The notes under the pieces: generated by a model | The model's database searches: none | Told to the model about the DNA's origin: nothing | What the model saw: only the letters and a program-made list of their open reading frames with translations | Shown: positions 6,340-13,812 of the stretch, one piece after another | Position numbering within the stretch: position 1 is the first letter of the stretch | Layout: each line of letters starts with the position of its first letter | Assembly (NCBI GenBank): GCA_903858195.1 | Contig: CAIOHW010000203.1 | Location: 1 to 32,782, forward strand | Reading direction: 5' to 3' | DNA: 32,782 nt | DNA from: Oligoflexia bacterium | GTDB lineage: Bacteria; Bdellovibrionota; UBA1018 | Translations under genes and position numbers: made by a program

Positions 6340-7185
6340 ATGGGACTGAGAATCAACACGAACGTGCCTTCGCTGGTCGCACAGCGAAACCTTCGCAGCA
6401 CACGTGGAGCCCTAGATAAAAGTCTTGAACGCCTGAGCTCGGGCTCGCGCATCAACCACGCTGGCGATGACGCCGCGGGACTCGCGATCTCCGAAAGCCT
6501 CCGGGCCCAGATCCGCGGAATCGGCCAGGCCGAGCGCAACGCACAAGACGGTGTTTCGATGGTGCAGGTCGCCGAAGGCGCCCTGGCCGAGGTCTCCAAC
6601 CTCCTCATCCGCATGCGTGAGCTTGCGGTTCAGGCAGCATCCGATACGGTTGGTCAGAACGAGCGCCGCTTTCTCGACGTCGAGTTCAAGCAGGCACTCG
6701 AAGAAATCGACCGCATCGCCCACAGCACCGAGTATAACGGCGTGCGGCTGCTCGACGGATCCGCGCCCACGTTCGAAATCCAGATCGGCACGAAGAACAA
6801 CCCCATGATCGACCGGGTCAGGCTCTTTGACGCCGGCTCGAGCGACTGCAACGTCGTGTCGCTGGGGCTCAATCTCACCTCTGTGAATGATAAGCCGGGG
6901 GCCCAGAACAGCCTCGGCGCGATCGATCAGGCACTGTCGAGCGTGGTCGCCACGCGCGCTGAGTTCGGAGCCATGCAGAACCGGCTCCAAAGCGTGATCA
7001 CGAACATCGGTATCAGCAAAGAAAACCTCTCATCGGCCAACAGCCGCGTGAGGGATGCGGACCTCGCCGAAGAAGTCAGCGAGCTCACCAAGAACCAGAT
7101 CCTCATGCAGGCTGGCGTCTCGGTCCTCGCACAGGCGAACAACGCAATGAAGGGCACTTTGTCACTCCTGGGAGGGGCTGGATGA
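6340..7185 (+). CDS. Flagellin (first of three)
   Basis: A 281-residue flagellin, the subunit of the flagellar filament, exported by the flagellar type III system. The N-terminal D0/D1 block begins MGLRINTN and contains the hallmarks ALDKSLERLSSG and INHAGDDAAGLAISE. The C-terminal D1/D0 block has FGAMQNRLQSVI and ends with ILMQAGVSVLAQANN. The variable middle is only about 100 residues, so there is no large D2/D3 domain. It diverges from the next two in the middle, has one Cys there (CNVVSLG), and ends GTLSLLGGAG where the others end QAALKLLG. GGAGG lies just upstream within a hairpin. Multiple flagellins may occupy different filament segments, as in Bdellovibrio (inference). Confidence 0.97.
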   Translation: MGLRINTNVPSLVAQRNLRSTRGALDKSLERLSSGSRINHAGDDAAGLAISESLRAQIRGIGQAERNAQDGVSMVQVAEGALAEVSNLLIRMRELAVQAASDTVGQNERRFLDVEFKQALEEIDRIAHSTEYNGVRLLDGSAPTFEIQIGTKNNPMIDRVRLFDAGSSDCNVVSLGLNLTSVNDKPGAQNSLGAIDQALSSVVATRAEFGAMQNRLQSVITNIGISKENLSSANSRVRDADLAEEVSELTKNQILMQAGVSVLAQANNAMKGTLSLLGGAG

Positions 7186-7539
7186 CGTTGAGAGCTGGGG
7201 CCGCATGAGCGGACCCCTGAGTGCCTGAGAAAAGTTTTTTACCCGAAGCAACGGCGCTGTCGCCTGAGCTTGTTTCCTGGATGCGGGATTGAGGGGCCCG
7301 CGCGCTACGGCCAAGGATTGGCACGAGCGTGCGGCCCCCACCCCTAAAACAGGCGGGTTGTGAAAGTTTGGGACCTTCAGGCCCGGGCGGAATTGTCCGC
7401 CGGGGTCACGTAGGATCCGAATCCGCCGGGAGCGGGAATTCCCGTCGGGAAAAATCAGCATGGATGCTGTCTTCGGACACGGCCCACAGGCCTGAGTTCG
7501 TCGAGACCACGGAGGGACTGCATATGACGGGAGGCTAAG
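7186..7539 (+). promoter_or_regulatory. Leader region between flagellins 1 and 2
   Basis: About 350 bases without a gene. GAAAGTTT near 7361 resembles a sigma28 -35 box, but the spacing-correct -10 region (GCCCGGGC) lacks the CGAT core. A GGCGGA-ATTG-TCCGCC hairpin lies near 7385-7400, followed by a palindrome CGGGAATTCCCG near 7434-7445. No T-run terminator follows flagellin 1. The region probably carries a promoter I cannot identify, plus the leader hairpin at 7504-7519. Confidence 0.4.
7504..7519 (+). promoter_or_regulatory. Candidate CsrA-type hairpin, flagellin 2 leader
   Basis: AGACC (7504-7508) and GGACT (7515-7519) pair with one A-A mismatch around the hexaloop ACGGAG (7509-7514). 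This again shows A-N-G-G-A in a six-base loop. It lies 20 bases before the ATG at 7540; a separate GGGAGG at 7529-7534 is the ribosome-binding site. Confidence 0.4.
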
Positions 7540-8373
7540 ATGGGACTCAGAATCAATACGAATATCAGCGCAATGAATGCACAGCGCCAGCTCATGGCGA
7601 CCAAGACCAACCTGGATAAGGCTCTTGAGCGTCTTTCGAGCGGCCACAGAATCAACCACTCGGGTGACGACGCCGCAGGGCTTGCGATCTCCGAGAACCT
7701 CCGGGCGCAAACCCGGGGCATGAAACAGGCCAAGAGGAACGCACAAGATGGCATCTCACTGATTCAGGTGACCGAAGGCGGACTGAACGAAATCTCGAAC
7801 ATGCTGATCCGCATGCGAGAACTCGCGATCCAGGCCGCATCAGACACCATCGGTGACACGGAAAGGCAGTTCACGGACCGAGAGTTCCAATACCTGAAGC
7901 TCGAAATCGATCGCATCGCAAATGCGACGAGCTTCAACGGAACGCCGGTCTTGAACGGAACAACCGGAGTGCTCGAAATCCAAGTCGGGGTCCACAACAA
8001 CCCTGTCCTGGACCGAGTGGTCTACAACGGCGAGCGGGCGGACGCGACACTCGATTCGTTGCGGTTGGCGGGAGAGTCCGTCGGCACCAAACAGGGGGCA
8101 CAGATGACCCTGTCGGTGATCGATGACGCCCTGGCGAACGTGAACTCGGTGCGAGCGGATCTCGGCGCCATGCAGAACAGGCTCCAGTCGACGATCAACA
8201 ACCTGTCGATCAACGAAGAGAACCTCTCTGCTGCAAACAGCCGAATCCGGGACTCGGATATGGCCGAAGAAGCATCGGAGCTGACCAAGAACAACATCCT
8301 CATGCAGGCGGGGATCTCGGTTCTCGGACAGGCCAACAACATGAGCCAGGCAGCCCTCAAGCTGCTCGGCTGA
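7540..8373 (+). CDS. Flagellin (second of three)
   Basis: A 277-residue filament subunit, very similar to the third flagellin and less so to the first. It has the same short architecture: MGLRINTNIS at the start, LERLSSGHRINHSGDDAAGLAISEN, MLIRMRELAIQAASDT, then a brief central part (FNGTPVLNGTTGVLEIQVG). The C-terminal D0 helix contains NILMQAGISVLGQANN and ends in ALKLLG. The ATG at 7540 has GGGAGG five bases upstream. It has a 353-base leader of its own, so it may be transcribed separately from flagellin 1. Confidence 0.97.
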   Translation: MGLRINTNISAMNAQRQLMATKTNLDKALERLSSGHRINHSGDDAAGLAISENLRAQTRGMKQAKRNAQDGISLIQVTEGGLNEISNMLIRMRELAIQAASDTIGDTERQFTDREFQYLKLEIDRIANATSFNGTPVLNGTTGVLEIQVGVHNNPVLDRVVYNGERADATLDSLRLAGESVGTKQGAQMTLSVIDDALANVNSVRADLGAMQNRLQSTINNLSINEENLSAANSRIRDSDMAEEASELTKNNILMQAGISVLGQANNMSQAALKLLG

Positions 8374-8446
8374 GATTAGGAAGTCGACGGAAGTGAAGCA
8401 CAGGATCATGGCTGCGCGGTGTTCGGAAGCACAGTAGTTGGCCAGT

Positions 8447-8494
8447 ACCCCCGGGCCTCCCCACCCTAAATGGGAAGGAGGGAGGCCCGAGGGT
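8447..8494. repeat. Long perfect hairpin downstream of flagellin 2
   Basis: CGGGCCTCCC (8452-8461) pairs perfectly with GGGAGGCCCG (8480-8489). After one C-A mismatch the stem continues four more pairs (8447-8450 with 8491-8494). No T-run follows, so it is not a standard intrinsic terminator. It could stabilise the 3' end of the flagellin 2 mRNA or reduce read-through. Confidence 0.7.
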
Positions 8495-8622
8495 CGAGAT
8501 GTAGCAGTAGACGGAAAGAAATTTTGATTTCGGTAACGCGCTTGGGCGGGTGCCCATGGGCGGGAAATCTCCGGAATCGAGGAAGGTCGGCAAGGACGCT
8601 GCCGTCCCTAGGGATAGGGGCG

Positions 8623-8642
8623 GGTCATTACGGAGGAAGACC
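8623..8642 (+). promoter_or_regulatory. Candidate CsrA-type hairpin, flagellin 3 leader
   Basis: GGTC (8623-8626) and GACC (8639-8642) form the base of a stem that closes, after an A-A mismatch and two inner pairs, on the hexaloop ACGGAG (8630-8635). A second A-N-G-G-A (ATGGA, 8650-8654) overlaps the ribosome-binding site of flagellin 3. Confidence 0.42.
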
Positions 8643-8664
8643 AATATGAATGGAGGCAAATCCT

Positions 8665-9498
8665 ATGGGACTTCGTATCAATACCAACATCAGTTCGTTG
8701 AACGTTCAACGCACGATGAACGCGAACCGGATCAACCTGGACAGGGCACTTGAGCGCCTCTCCAGCGGCAACCGGATCAACCGCGCCGGCGACGACGCCG
8801 CGGGACTCGCGATTTCTGAAAACTTGAGAGCGCAGGTTCGAGGCCTCAGACAGGCCAAGCGAAACGCCCACGACGGCATCTCGCTGATCCAGGTCACAGA
8901 AGGCGGCTTGAACGAGATTTCGAACCTTCTGATCCGAATGCGCGAATTGGCGATCCAGGCGGCATCCGACACCGTGGGCGACACGGAGCGCGGGTTCACC
9001 GATCGAGAATTCCAATCGCTCAAGCAGGAGATCGATCGAATCTCCAACGTCACGAACTTCAACGGAACACCGGTCCTGAACGGTCAGGCAGGGGTCCTCG
9101 AGATTCAGGTGGGCACGCACAACAACCCGGTCCTTGACCGCGTGGTGTACAATGCCGACCGGGCCGACTCTTCGCTCGACTCACTCGGGATTTCTGGAGA
9201 AACGGTGTCCACGAAACAGGGTGCCCAAATGGTGCTCGGACGAGTTGACGATGCCCTCAATCGGGTCAACTCCATTCGCGCAGATCTGGGTGCCATGCAG
9301 AACCGCCTGCAGTCGACGGTGAACAACCTGTCCATCAGCGATGAGAACCTCTCTGCTGCACAGAGCCGCATCCGCGACGCAGACATGGCAGAAGAGGCTT
9401 CAGAGCTGACCAAGAACAACATCCTGATGCAGGCTGGCATCTCGGTGCTGGGACAGGCCAACTCAACTAGCCAGGCTGCGTTGAAACTACTCGGCTAA
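8665..9498 (+). CDS. Flagellin (third of three)
   Basis: A 277-residue filament subunit. I chose the ATG at 8665 rather than the in-frame ATG at 8650 because it gives the same MGLRINTN start as the other two and has GGAGG eight bases upstream, which overlaps the earlier ATG. The D0/D1 halves are close to those of flagellin 2: LERLSSGNRINRAGDDAAG, LLIRMRELAIQAASDT, then FNGTPVLNGQAGVLEIQVG, and NILMQAGISVLGQANS at the C-terminus. Flagellins 2 and 3 look like a recent duplication. An epimerase-like gene starts 14 bases after its stop and is probably co-transcribed. Confidence 0.97.
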   Translation: MGLRINTNISSLNVQRTMNANRINLDRALERLSSGNRINRAGDDAAGLAISENLRAQVRGLRQAKRNAHDGISLIQVTEGGLNEISNLLIRMRELAIQAASDTVGDTERGFTDREFQSLKQEIDRISNVTNFNGTPVLNGQAGVLEIQVGTHNNPVLDRVVYNADRADSSLDSLGISGETVSTKQGAQMVLGRVDDALNRVNSIRADLGAMQNRLQSTVNNLSISDENLSAAQSRIRDADMAEEASELTKNNILMQAGISVLGQANSTSQAALKLLG

Positions 9499-9512
9499 GA
9501 ATAGGAGTGATC

Positions 9513-10400
9513 GTGGAAACGGTCCTGATCATTGGTGGAAGTGGGTTTCTCGGGTCACATCTGGCCGCCCGCCTCAAGGGCGGGTACCGGGTGGTGACCA
9601 CCCGCTTCCGCCACTCACTGCGGATGTCAGGGGTGACGGAATACCCCCTCACGGTGAGCCAGAATGAATGGGCCAAGGAACTGGTCATGGGGATCCAGCC
9701 CCAGATCGTGATCTATGCGGCGGGCAGCTGCGACCTCCGTTGGACAGAAGACCCGGAGAACGCAAGGGAGCTCGAACTGCAAAACATCACAGGATCCACC
9801 ACTCTGATGGCCGCAAGCCAGCTGGTCGGTTCAAGATTCATCTATGTCTCGAGCGCGCTGGTGTTTGACGGGACGAGAGGAAACTACCATGAGTCGGACG
9901 TGCTGGTGCCCAACACTGGCTTTGGAAGGTCTAAACTGTCGGCCGAGAACTCGATCCGAAGCCGAGCATTGAATTACCTGCTCGTGCGTTCGGCCCCACT
10001 CCTGGGTCGAGGGCCGGCCGGAAATCCTTCCTTGTTGGACCGATGGCTCCACCAATGGGGCCACGGCAGGCCGGTGGAGCTGGATGAGCGGGTTCGGCAT
10101 TCGTACGCTCCGGTCGAGGAGTTTGCCGACTGGATGGTCCGCTGCATTGAGAGCGGAACAAAAAATCGAACACTGCATTTTGGGGGACTCAGCCGATGCA
10201 CCGAGCACGAGCTCGGGACGAATCTGGCCAAAAGGCTCGGCGTGCCCGATTCGCTTGTGGTTCGAAAATCCGCCAAGGCCGATGCCCAGATGCGCGACTA
10301 CTCGCTCAACACCTCAGCATCGGTACGCGCTCTAGAGGTTAAGCCCCTGTTCCTGAAGCAGAGCCTTGATCTGGTCGAGAAGCGCCTGCTGGTTCCCTGA
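9513..10400 (+). CDS. NAD-dependent epimerase/dehydratase-like protein, Tyr replaced by Phe
   Basis: A 295-residue extended SDR resembling RmlD/GalE-type nucleotide-sugar enzymes. The start is a GTG at 9513 with AGGAG five bases upstream; an in-frame GTG at 9507 overlaps that site. The Rossmann motif GGSGFLG spans residues 8-14. The strand FIYVSSALVFDG holds the catalytic Ser (about 113-114). The usual Y-x-x-x-K reads F137-G-R-S-K141 (codon TTT), so the catalytic Tyr is missing. SYAPVEEFADWM is the typical conserved block before the C-terminal domain. Position directly after a flagellin suggests a role in modifying the filament, but the missing Tyr argues against a standard redox reaction. 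The last 69 bases overlap the convergent gene. Confidence 0.8.
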   Translation: METVLIIGGSGFLGSHLAARLKGGYRVVTTRFRHSLRMSGVTEYPLTVSQNEWAKELVMGIQPQIVIYAAGSCDLRWTEDPENARELELQNITGSTTLMAASQLVGSRFIYVSSALVFDGTRGNYHESDVLVPNTGFGRSKLSAENSIRSRALNYLLVRSAPLLGRGPAGNPSLLDRWLHQWGHGRPVELDERVRHSYAPVEEFADWMVRCIESGTKNRTLHFGGLSRCTEHELGTNLAKRLGVPDSLVVRKSAKADAQMRDYSLNTSASVRALEVKPLFLKQSLDLVEKRLLVP

Positions 10401-10961
10401 GCGCGCCTTCTTTTGGTCGCGCGTCACGCGCACGAACTCATTGAAATAAAACCGGGCCACCTGCTCGGCCCCAATCTTCTCACCCTGGTAGGTCCAGCTC
10501 ACATCGCCAAAGGGCCCCACCTGGGCCAAGAGCTCCTGAGACTGTGAGCCCTGCTGGCCGGGTGTGGCCGTGCGCTGGTGCTGGGCAAACTGGATCTGGA
10601 TCACGCCGTGCGAAGCGTTCGCCACGACGAGCTTGATCTGGTTGCGATAGATCATGAAGTCGGCTGCCGTCTGGGCCACGCTGTAGAGCTTGATCTCCTG
10701 AAACCGGCCGCCTGCCTCGGAATACCCGTTAAAGATCCGGAGGTACTCGGTGAACTGCTCGCGCAGATCGGTGAGGAAGCTGATGGTCGCCTCCTCGATG
10801 CGCTGCTGCGGGTCCATTGCGTTTCCACCCCCTGCCGCCTGGAGCAGACGATCGGCCTCGGGGTTCAGCTCGCCACGCACCAAGTCATGGATCCAGCCAT
10901 GGTCGCCTGCGATTTTCCCTGCGATGTTGAGTGATGGGTTGTGGTCTTGAAAGTGAGCCAT
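10332..10961 (-). CDS. Conserved-looking protein of unknown function
   Basis: A 209-residue soluble protein. The ATG at 10961 is preceded by AAGGGGGGA at about the right distance; an upstream in-frame ATG at 11132 would add a Cys/Pro-rich stretch unlikely to be coding. No signal peptide or membrane segment is seen. The N-terminal half is helical (HDLVRGELNPEADRLLQAA, then RIEEATISFLTDLREQFTEYLRIF). The centre has beta character (KLVVANASHGVIQIQFA), followed by a Gln/Ser-rich patch. The end has FYFNEFVRVTRDQKKAR and a short C-terminal helix. I do not recognise a family. Its 3' end overlaps the epimerase-like gene by 69 bases in the opposite direction. Confidence 0.7.
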   Translation of the reverse strand: MAHFQDHNPSLNIAGKIAGDHGWIHDLVRGELNPEADRLLQAAGGGNAMDPQQRIEEATISFLTDLREQFTEYLRIFNGYSEAGGRFQEIKLYSVAQTAADFMIYRNQIKLVVANASHGVIQIQFAQHQRTATPGQQGSQSQELLAQVGPFGDVSWTYQGEKIGAEQVARFYFNEFVRVTRDQKKARSGNQQALLDQIKALLQEQGLNL

Positions 10962-11199
10962 AAGTCCCCCCTTAGCCCACTGAATAAAAGAACCTCTGGA
11001 GCTGCGGAAGTCAAATGGAACCCAGAATCTTGCACGTGGGCGCCGTTTGCCAGCTTTAGGCTTCCCGGTACAAGCCGGGCATGCACACCACTGACAGGGA
11101 CAGCCCCCTGGGTCATTGACTGTCGGGTCCACATGAAAAATTCCGCAGTCCAGAGGCTCACCCAGTATAGCAAACCCGAATTCCAGAAACCAAGCTCTG

Positions 11200-11227
11200 T
11201 TGCGAGGGGCGATCTCCGGACTAAAAT
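11200..11227 (+). promoter_or_regulatory. Candidate sigma70 promoter of the receiver-domain gene
   Basis: TTGCGA (11200-11205), a 16-base spacer and TAAAAT (11222-11227) match the housekeeping consensus at 4/6 and 5/6. The rest of the gap between the divergent starts (10962-11254) shows nothing else convincing. Confidence 0.35.
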
Positions 11228-11272
11228 CCTCCCGCTTTACAGGGCCTTAATCCGGTGACACACTCAGTCTCA

Positions 11273-12154
11273 ATGTCCCGGAAAAAGCTCCTCGTTGCAG
11301 ACGACAGCCTGACTATCCAGAAGGTGATTCGTCTCGCCCTCTCCCACGAGGGATACGAAATTCAGACCATTTCCGAAGGAAACGAGGCCATCGAGCAGAT
11401 CCTGCTTTTTCGTCCGAGGATCGTGCTGATCGACGTGTCCCTGCCGGGCAAGACTGCCATCGAGGTCAAGGCCGCGATCGACTCCAAGCCCGAGCTCTCG
11501 GGCACCCAGTTTGTGCTGATGTCCAGCGCCTTTGAGGCCGTCGATGAGGTCTCCATCGAAAAAGCGGGCTTCACTGCGCGGCTCACCAAGCCCTTTGATC
11601 CCGCACACCTGCGAAAGCTCGTCTCGGATGCCTTTGGGTCTGAGGCCGAACCCGCGATGCCCGTTCAGGCCATGCCCTTTCAGGTGCCAAGCCCCCCGCC
11701 TCCCCCCTTTCAGCTCAACATCCCCACGCCTCCTCCAGCGGATAACGACTCGGATATCCGGGCCCTGACCCAGTCCACTCTGCAGATGGCTGGGCTTGGC
11801 GACATGGACTGGAGCGTGAGCGAGCCCTCTCGCAAGGAGATTCCTGCCTTCGAACTCCCGCCCCTTCCGGCCATGGCCGAATCGCTGGCGCCACCCTCGC
11901 TCACCCCGCCCTCACAGATGATGGGAAGCGACGCGACCTCCGCCTACTTTAGCCCGCACCTCGATGCCGACCTGCCTCCGCCTGTGCCAGCGCCGCAGCA
12001 TGAGGCCTACGCTGTACCGACTGACGAGCTCGAAGCCCTCGTTCGCCAGCAGGTCGAAGCCGCCCTGCTCAAGGTCTCAAAAGATCTGCTGCCGCAGCTT
12101 GCCGAAAAGATTCTCAAGCAGGAGATCAACCGCCTGCTGAACGAAATCCCCTGA
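11273..12154 (+). CDS. Response regulator receiver domain fused to Pro-rich linker and PopZ-like tail
   Basis: A 293-residue cytoplasmic protein. Residues 5-125 are a CheY-like receiver with D10/D11 (VADDS), phosphoacceptor D54 (LIDVSLPG), the Ser pair near 84-85 and K106 (TKPFD). A long linker rich in Pro, Met and Gln follows (about 130-245). The last 45 residues form acidic/hydrophobic helices containing LVRQQVEAAL, LLPQLAEKIL and KQEINRLL. This resembles the C-terminal oligomerisation region of PopZ/DUF2497-type polar organisers. There is no DNA-binding domain, so it more likely acts through protein contacts. The start is ambiguous: ATG at 11273 gives the typical MSRKKLLVADDS opening, GTG at 11255 is possible, and neither has a clear ribosome-binding site. 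No histidine kinase lies nearby. Confidence 0.85.
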   Translation: MSRKKLLVADDSLTIQKVIRLALSHEGYEIQTISEGNEAIEQILLFRPRIVLIDVSLPGKTAIEVKAAIDSKPELSGTQFVLMSSAFEAVDEVSIEKAGFTARLTKPFDPAHLRKLVSDAFGSEAEPAMPVQAMPFQVPSPPPPPFQLNIPTPPPADNDSDIRALTQSTLQMAGLGDMDWSVSEPSRKEIPAFELPPLPAMAESLAPPSLTPPSQMMGSDATSAYFSPHLDADLPPPVPAPQHEAYAVPTDELEALVRQQVEAALLKVSKDLLPQLAEKILKQEINRLLNEIP

Positions 12155-12887
12155 TTTCTTCCGAATAAAGCGAAACCACCGCGCCTTGAGCTTCGACACG
12201 AAGTTCTCCGTGCGGCCCCAGTTCGCGCACGATTCCGGTCTGTCGTGCTCCGGCCTCGCCCCACTCCACCTGCGCCCCCGGTTTAAAGGCCGAGTGTTTC
12301 CAGAAGATCTCAGACACCCAGCTTGTACCCTCGGTATCGAGTCGTGTGCAGGCGCGCGCAACCGCTCGCGGGACCTCATCCTGAAGCTTCGATAGGAGCT
12401 CACCTGAATCGGGCGCGCCAAGCACCTCAAGGAGCGCTGCAGTCTGCTGCTCACTGACTTGCGGAGCAAAGCCCACATTGAGCCCGAGGCCCAGCACCAG
12501 AAACGGGGGCTGCCCTCGCTTCTGGCAAACTTCGCACAAAAACCCCGCCAGTTTGCGGCCATCGAGCCAGAGGTCGTTTGGCCACTTGATCGAAAGACCC
12601 GACTCGGACCCCGGTCCAAGTTCAGACTGAAGCACTTCCAGCGTGCCCACCGCTGCGGCGATAGCCACCCACGTCCAGTGGTCCGATCGTGCGGGCCTGA
12701 GCACCACCGAAAGGTGCAGGTTTCCGGGAGTCGAAACCCACTGATTTCCGCGCCGCCCGCGTCCGCCCGTCTGCCGTTGTGATGAAACCCAGAAACCATG
12801 CGGCGCCCCCTGCTCCCCGCGCTCGCGGGCGATGAGCTGGGTGCTTTCGCAGCTCTCCAGCTTCAGGCAGTCGCCACTCTGGATCAT
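12126..12887 (-). CDS. birA: Biotin--[acetyl-CoA carboxylase] ligase
   Basis: A 253-residue biotin protein ligase that forms biotinyl-AMP and attaches biotin to the carrier lysine of acetyl-CoA carboxylase. The family blocks are present in order: ESTQ (14-17), the biotinyl-AMP loop GGRGRRG (41-47) followed by NQW, the signature KWPNDLWLDGRKLAGFL (101-117) and a short C-terminal SH3-like part. It lacks the N-terminal helix-turn-helix of the E. coli enzyme, so it should be a ligase only and not a biotin repressor. Its ATG overlaps the nadC stop by four bases (ATGA), so the two are coupled. The 3' end overlaps the receiver-domain gene by 29 bases. Confidence 0.93.
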   Translation of the reverse strand: MIQSGDCLKLESCESTQLIARERGEQGAPHGFWVSSQRQTGGRGRRGNQWVSTPGNLHLSVVLRPARSDHWTWVAIAAAVGTLEVLQSELGPGSESGLSIKWPNDLWLDGRKLAGFLCEVCQKRGQPPFLVLGLGLNVGFAPQVSEQQTAALLEVLGAPDSGELLSKLQDEVPRAVARACTRLDTEGTSWVSEIFWKHSAFKPGAQVEWGEAGARQTGIVRELGPHGELRVEAQGAVVSLYSEEIRGFRSAGG

Positions 12888-13777
12888 GTCCCCACTGCCA
12901 GAAGCGACATGTCGAGCGACTTGACCGTATGGGTGAGCGAACCCACCGAGATCACGTGGACTCCCTCCTGCAGGTAGCCCTTGAGATTGTCTTCGTGGAT
13001 TCCGCCCGAGACCTCGACCGTGACCGGAAGCTTCGATTCGCTCTCGATCAGCTCAAGCGCCTGACCGACCTGTTCGGGCGTGAAGTTGTCGAGAAGGACT
13101 CCCTCGACCACGCAGGCAAGCGCCTGCTCCAGCTCGCGCAGGTCACGCACCTCGACTTCGATGCCCAGGCCGTGCGGGGCAAGGCGTCGTACCCCGCCCA
13201 CCGCGGATGCGATGCTGCCTGCGGCTGCGATGTGGTTTTCCTTGATGAGCACTCCGCCCGAAAGGCTCACACGGTGGGGGTGGCCGCCGCCGGTGATCAC
13301 TCCGTAGATCGAAAGATCGCGGTAACCGGGAAGCGTCTTTCGCGTCGAGCAGATGCGCGGAGGATGCTTGAGGCCGGCGCCATGCGCCATCCGCACGAGC
13401 TTTGCCGTGTGGGTGGCAATCCCGCTCGCAAAGGCGGCGAGATTCAGCGCAGGGCGCTCCAGCGCCAGGATCCAGCGCGTGGGTCCTTCCCACTCCGAGA
13501 TCACGGTGCCGGGCACCACTCGCGCCCCATCCCGGAGCATCTTGCGCACAATCGGAGCCCCCGACACGCGCTCAAGCGCCGACTCGAGAGCCGCCCCCGC
13601 CCAAATGCCATCGGCCTTGGCAACCAACTTCGCCTTGAGCGTCTCTTCGCGCATGCTGCCGCGGGCGGTCCAGTCCCAGGGCCAGCCGTCCTCCTTGAGG
13701 CCCGCCTCAAGCGACTGCTTCCAGAAATCCGAGAGCTCGTGGTACGCGTGCCCAGTGTGAGATGTGTGGGAAGTCAT
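12884..13777 (-). CDS. nadC: Nicotinate-nucleotide pyrophosphorylase (carboxylating)
   Basis: A 297-residue quinolinate phosphoribosyltransferase, which converts quinolinate and PRPP to nicotinate mononucleotide in NAD synthesis. Family blocks include ALNLAAFASGIATHTA, the STRKTLPGYR loop, GGGHPHRVSLSGGVLIKENHI, the EVEVRDLREL strand, LLDNF and VEVSGGIHEDNL. The ATG at 13777 was chosen because the upstream extension to 13852 would run through the divergent rph start and has no family likeness. The first residues are unusually rich in His and Thr. It is first in a two-gene unit with birA. Its start lies 35 bases from the divergent rph start. Confidence 0.93.
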   Translation of the reverse strand: MTSHTSHTGHAYHELSDFWKQSLEAGLKEDGWPWDWTARGSMREETLKAKLVAKADGIWAGAALESALERVSGAPIVRKMLRDGARVVPGTVISEWEGPTRWILALERPALNLAAFASGIATHTAKLVRMAHGAGLKHPPRICSTRKTLPGYRDLSIYGVITGGGHPHRVSLSGGVLIKENHIAAAGSIASAVGGVRRLAPHGLGIEVEVRDLRELEQALACVVEGVLLDNFTPEQVGQALELIESESKLPVTVEVSGGIHEDNLKGYLQEGVHVISVGSLTHTVKSLDMSLLAVGT

Positions 13778-13812
13778 GCCACTGGTGTAACGAAAATTTT
13801 GGAGAAAATCAC

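Larger units (their letters stand above)
8374..8664 (+). promoter_or_regulatory. Leader region between flagellins 2 and 3
   Basis: About 290 gene-free bases. They hold a strong GC hairpin at 8447-8494 (listed separately), an AT-rich patch (GAAATTTTGATTTC, about 8517-8530) that could belong to a promoter, and the candidate CsrA-type hairpin before flagellin 3. No clear sigma28, sigma54 or sigma70 promoter was found. Confidence 0.35.

Noticed and set aside
7318..7331. TGGCACG...TGC resembling a sigma54 promoter ahead of flagellin 2
   Set aside because: The GG to GC distance is nine bases, not the required ten, and the T-T-G-C box is incomplete.
6340..9498. Possible flagellin gene-conversion or phase-variation cassette
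   Set aside because: The three copies are in tandem and intact, with no inverted repeats, recombinase gene or recombination site nearby.
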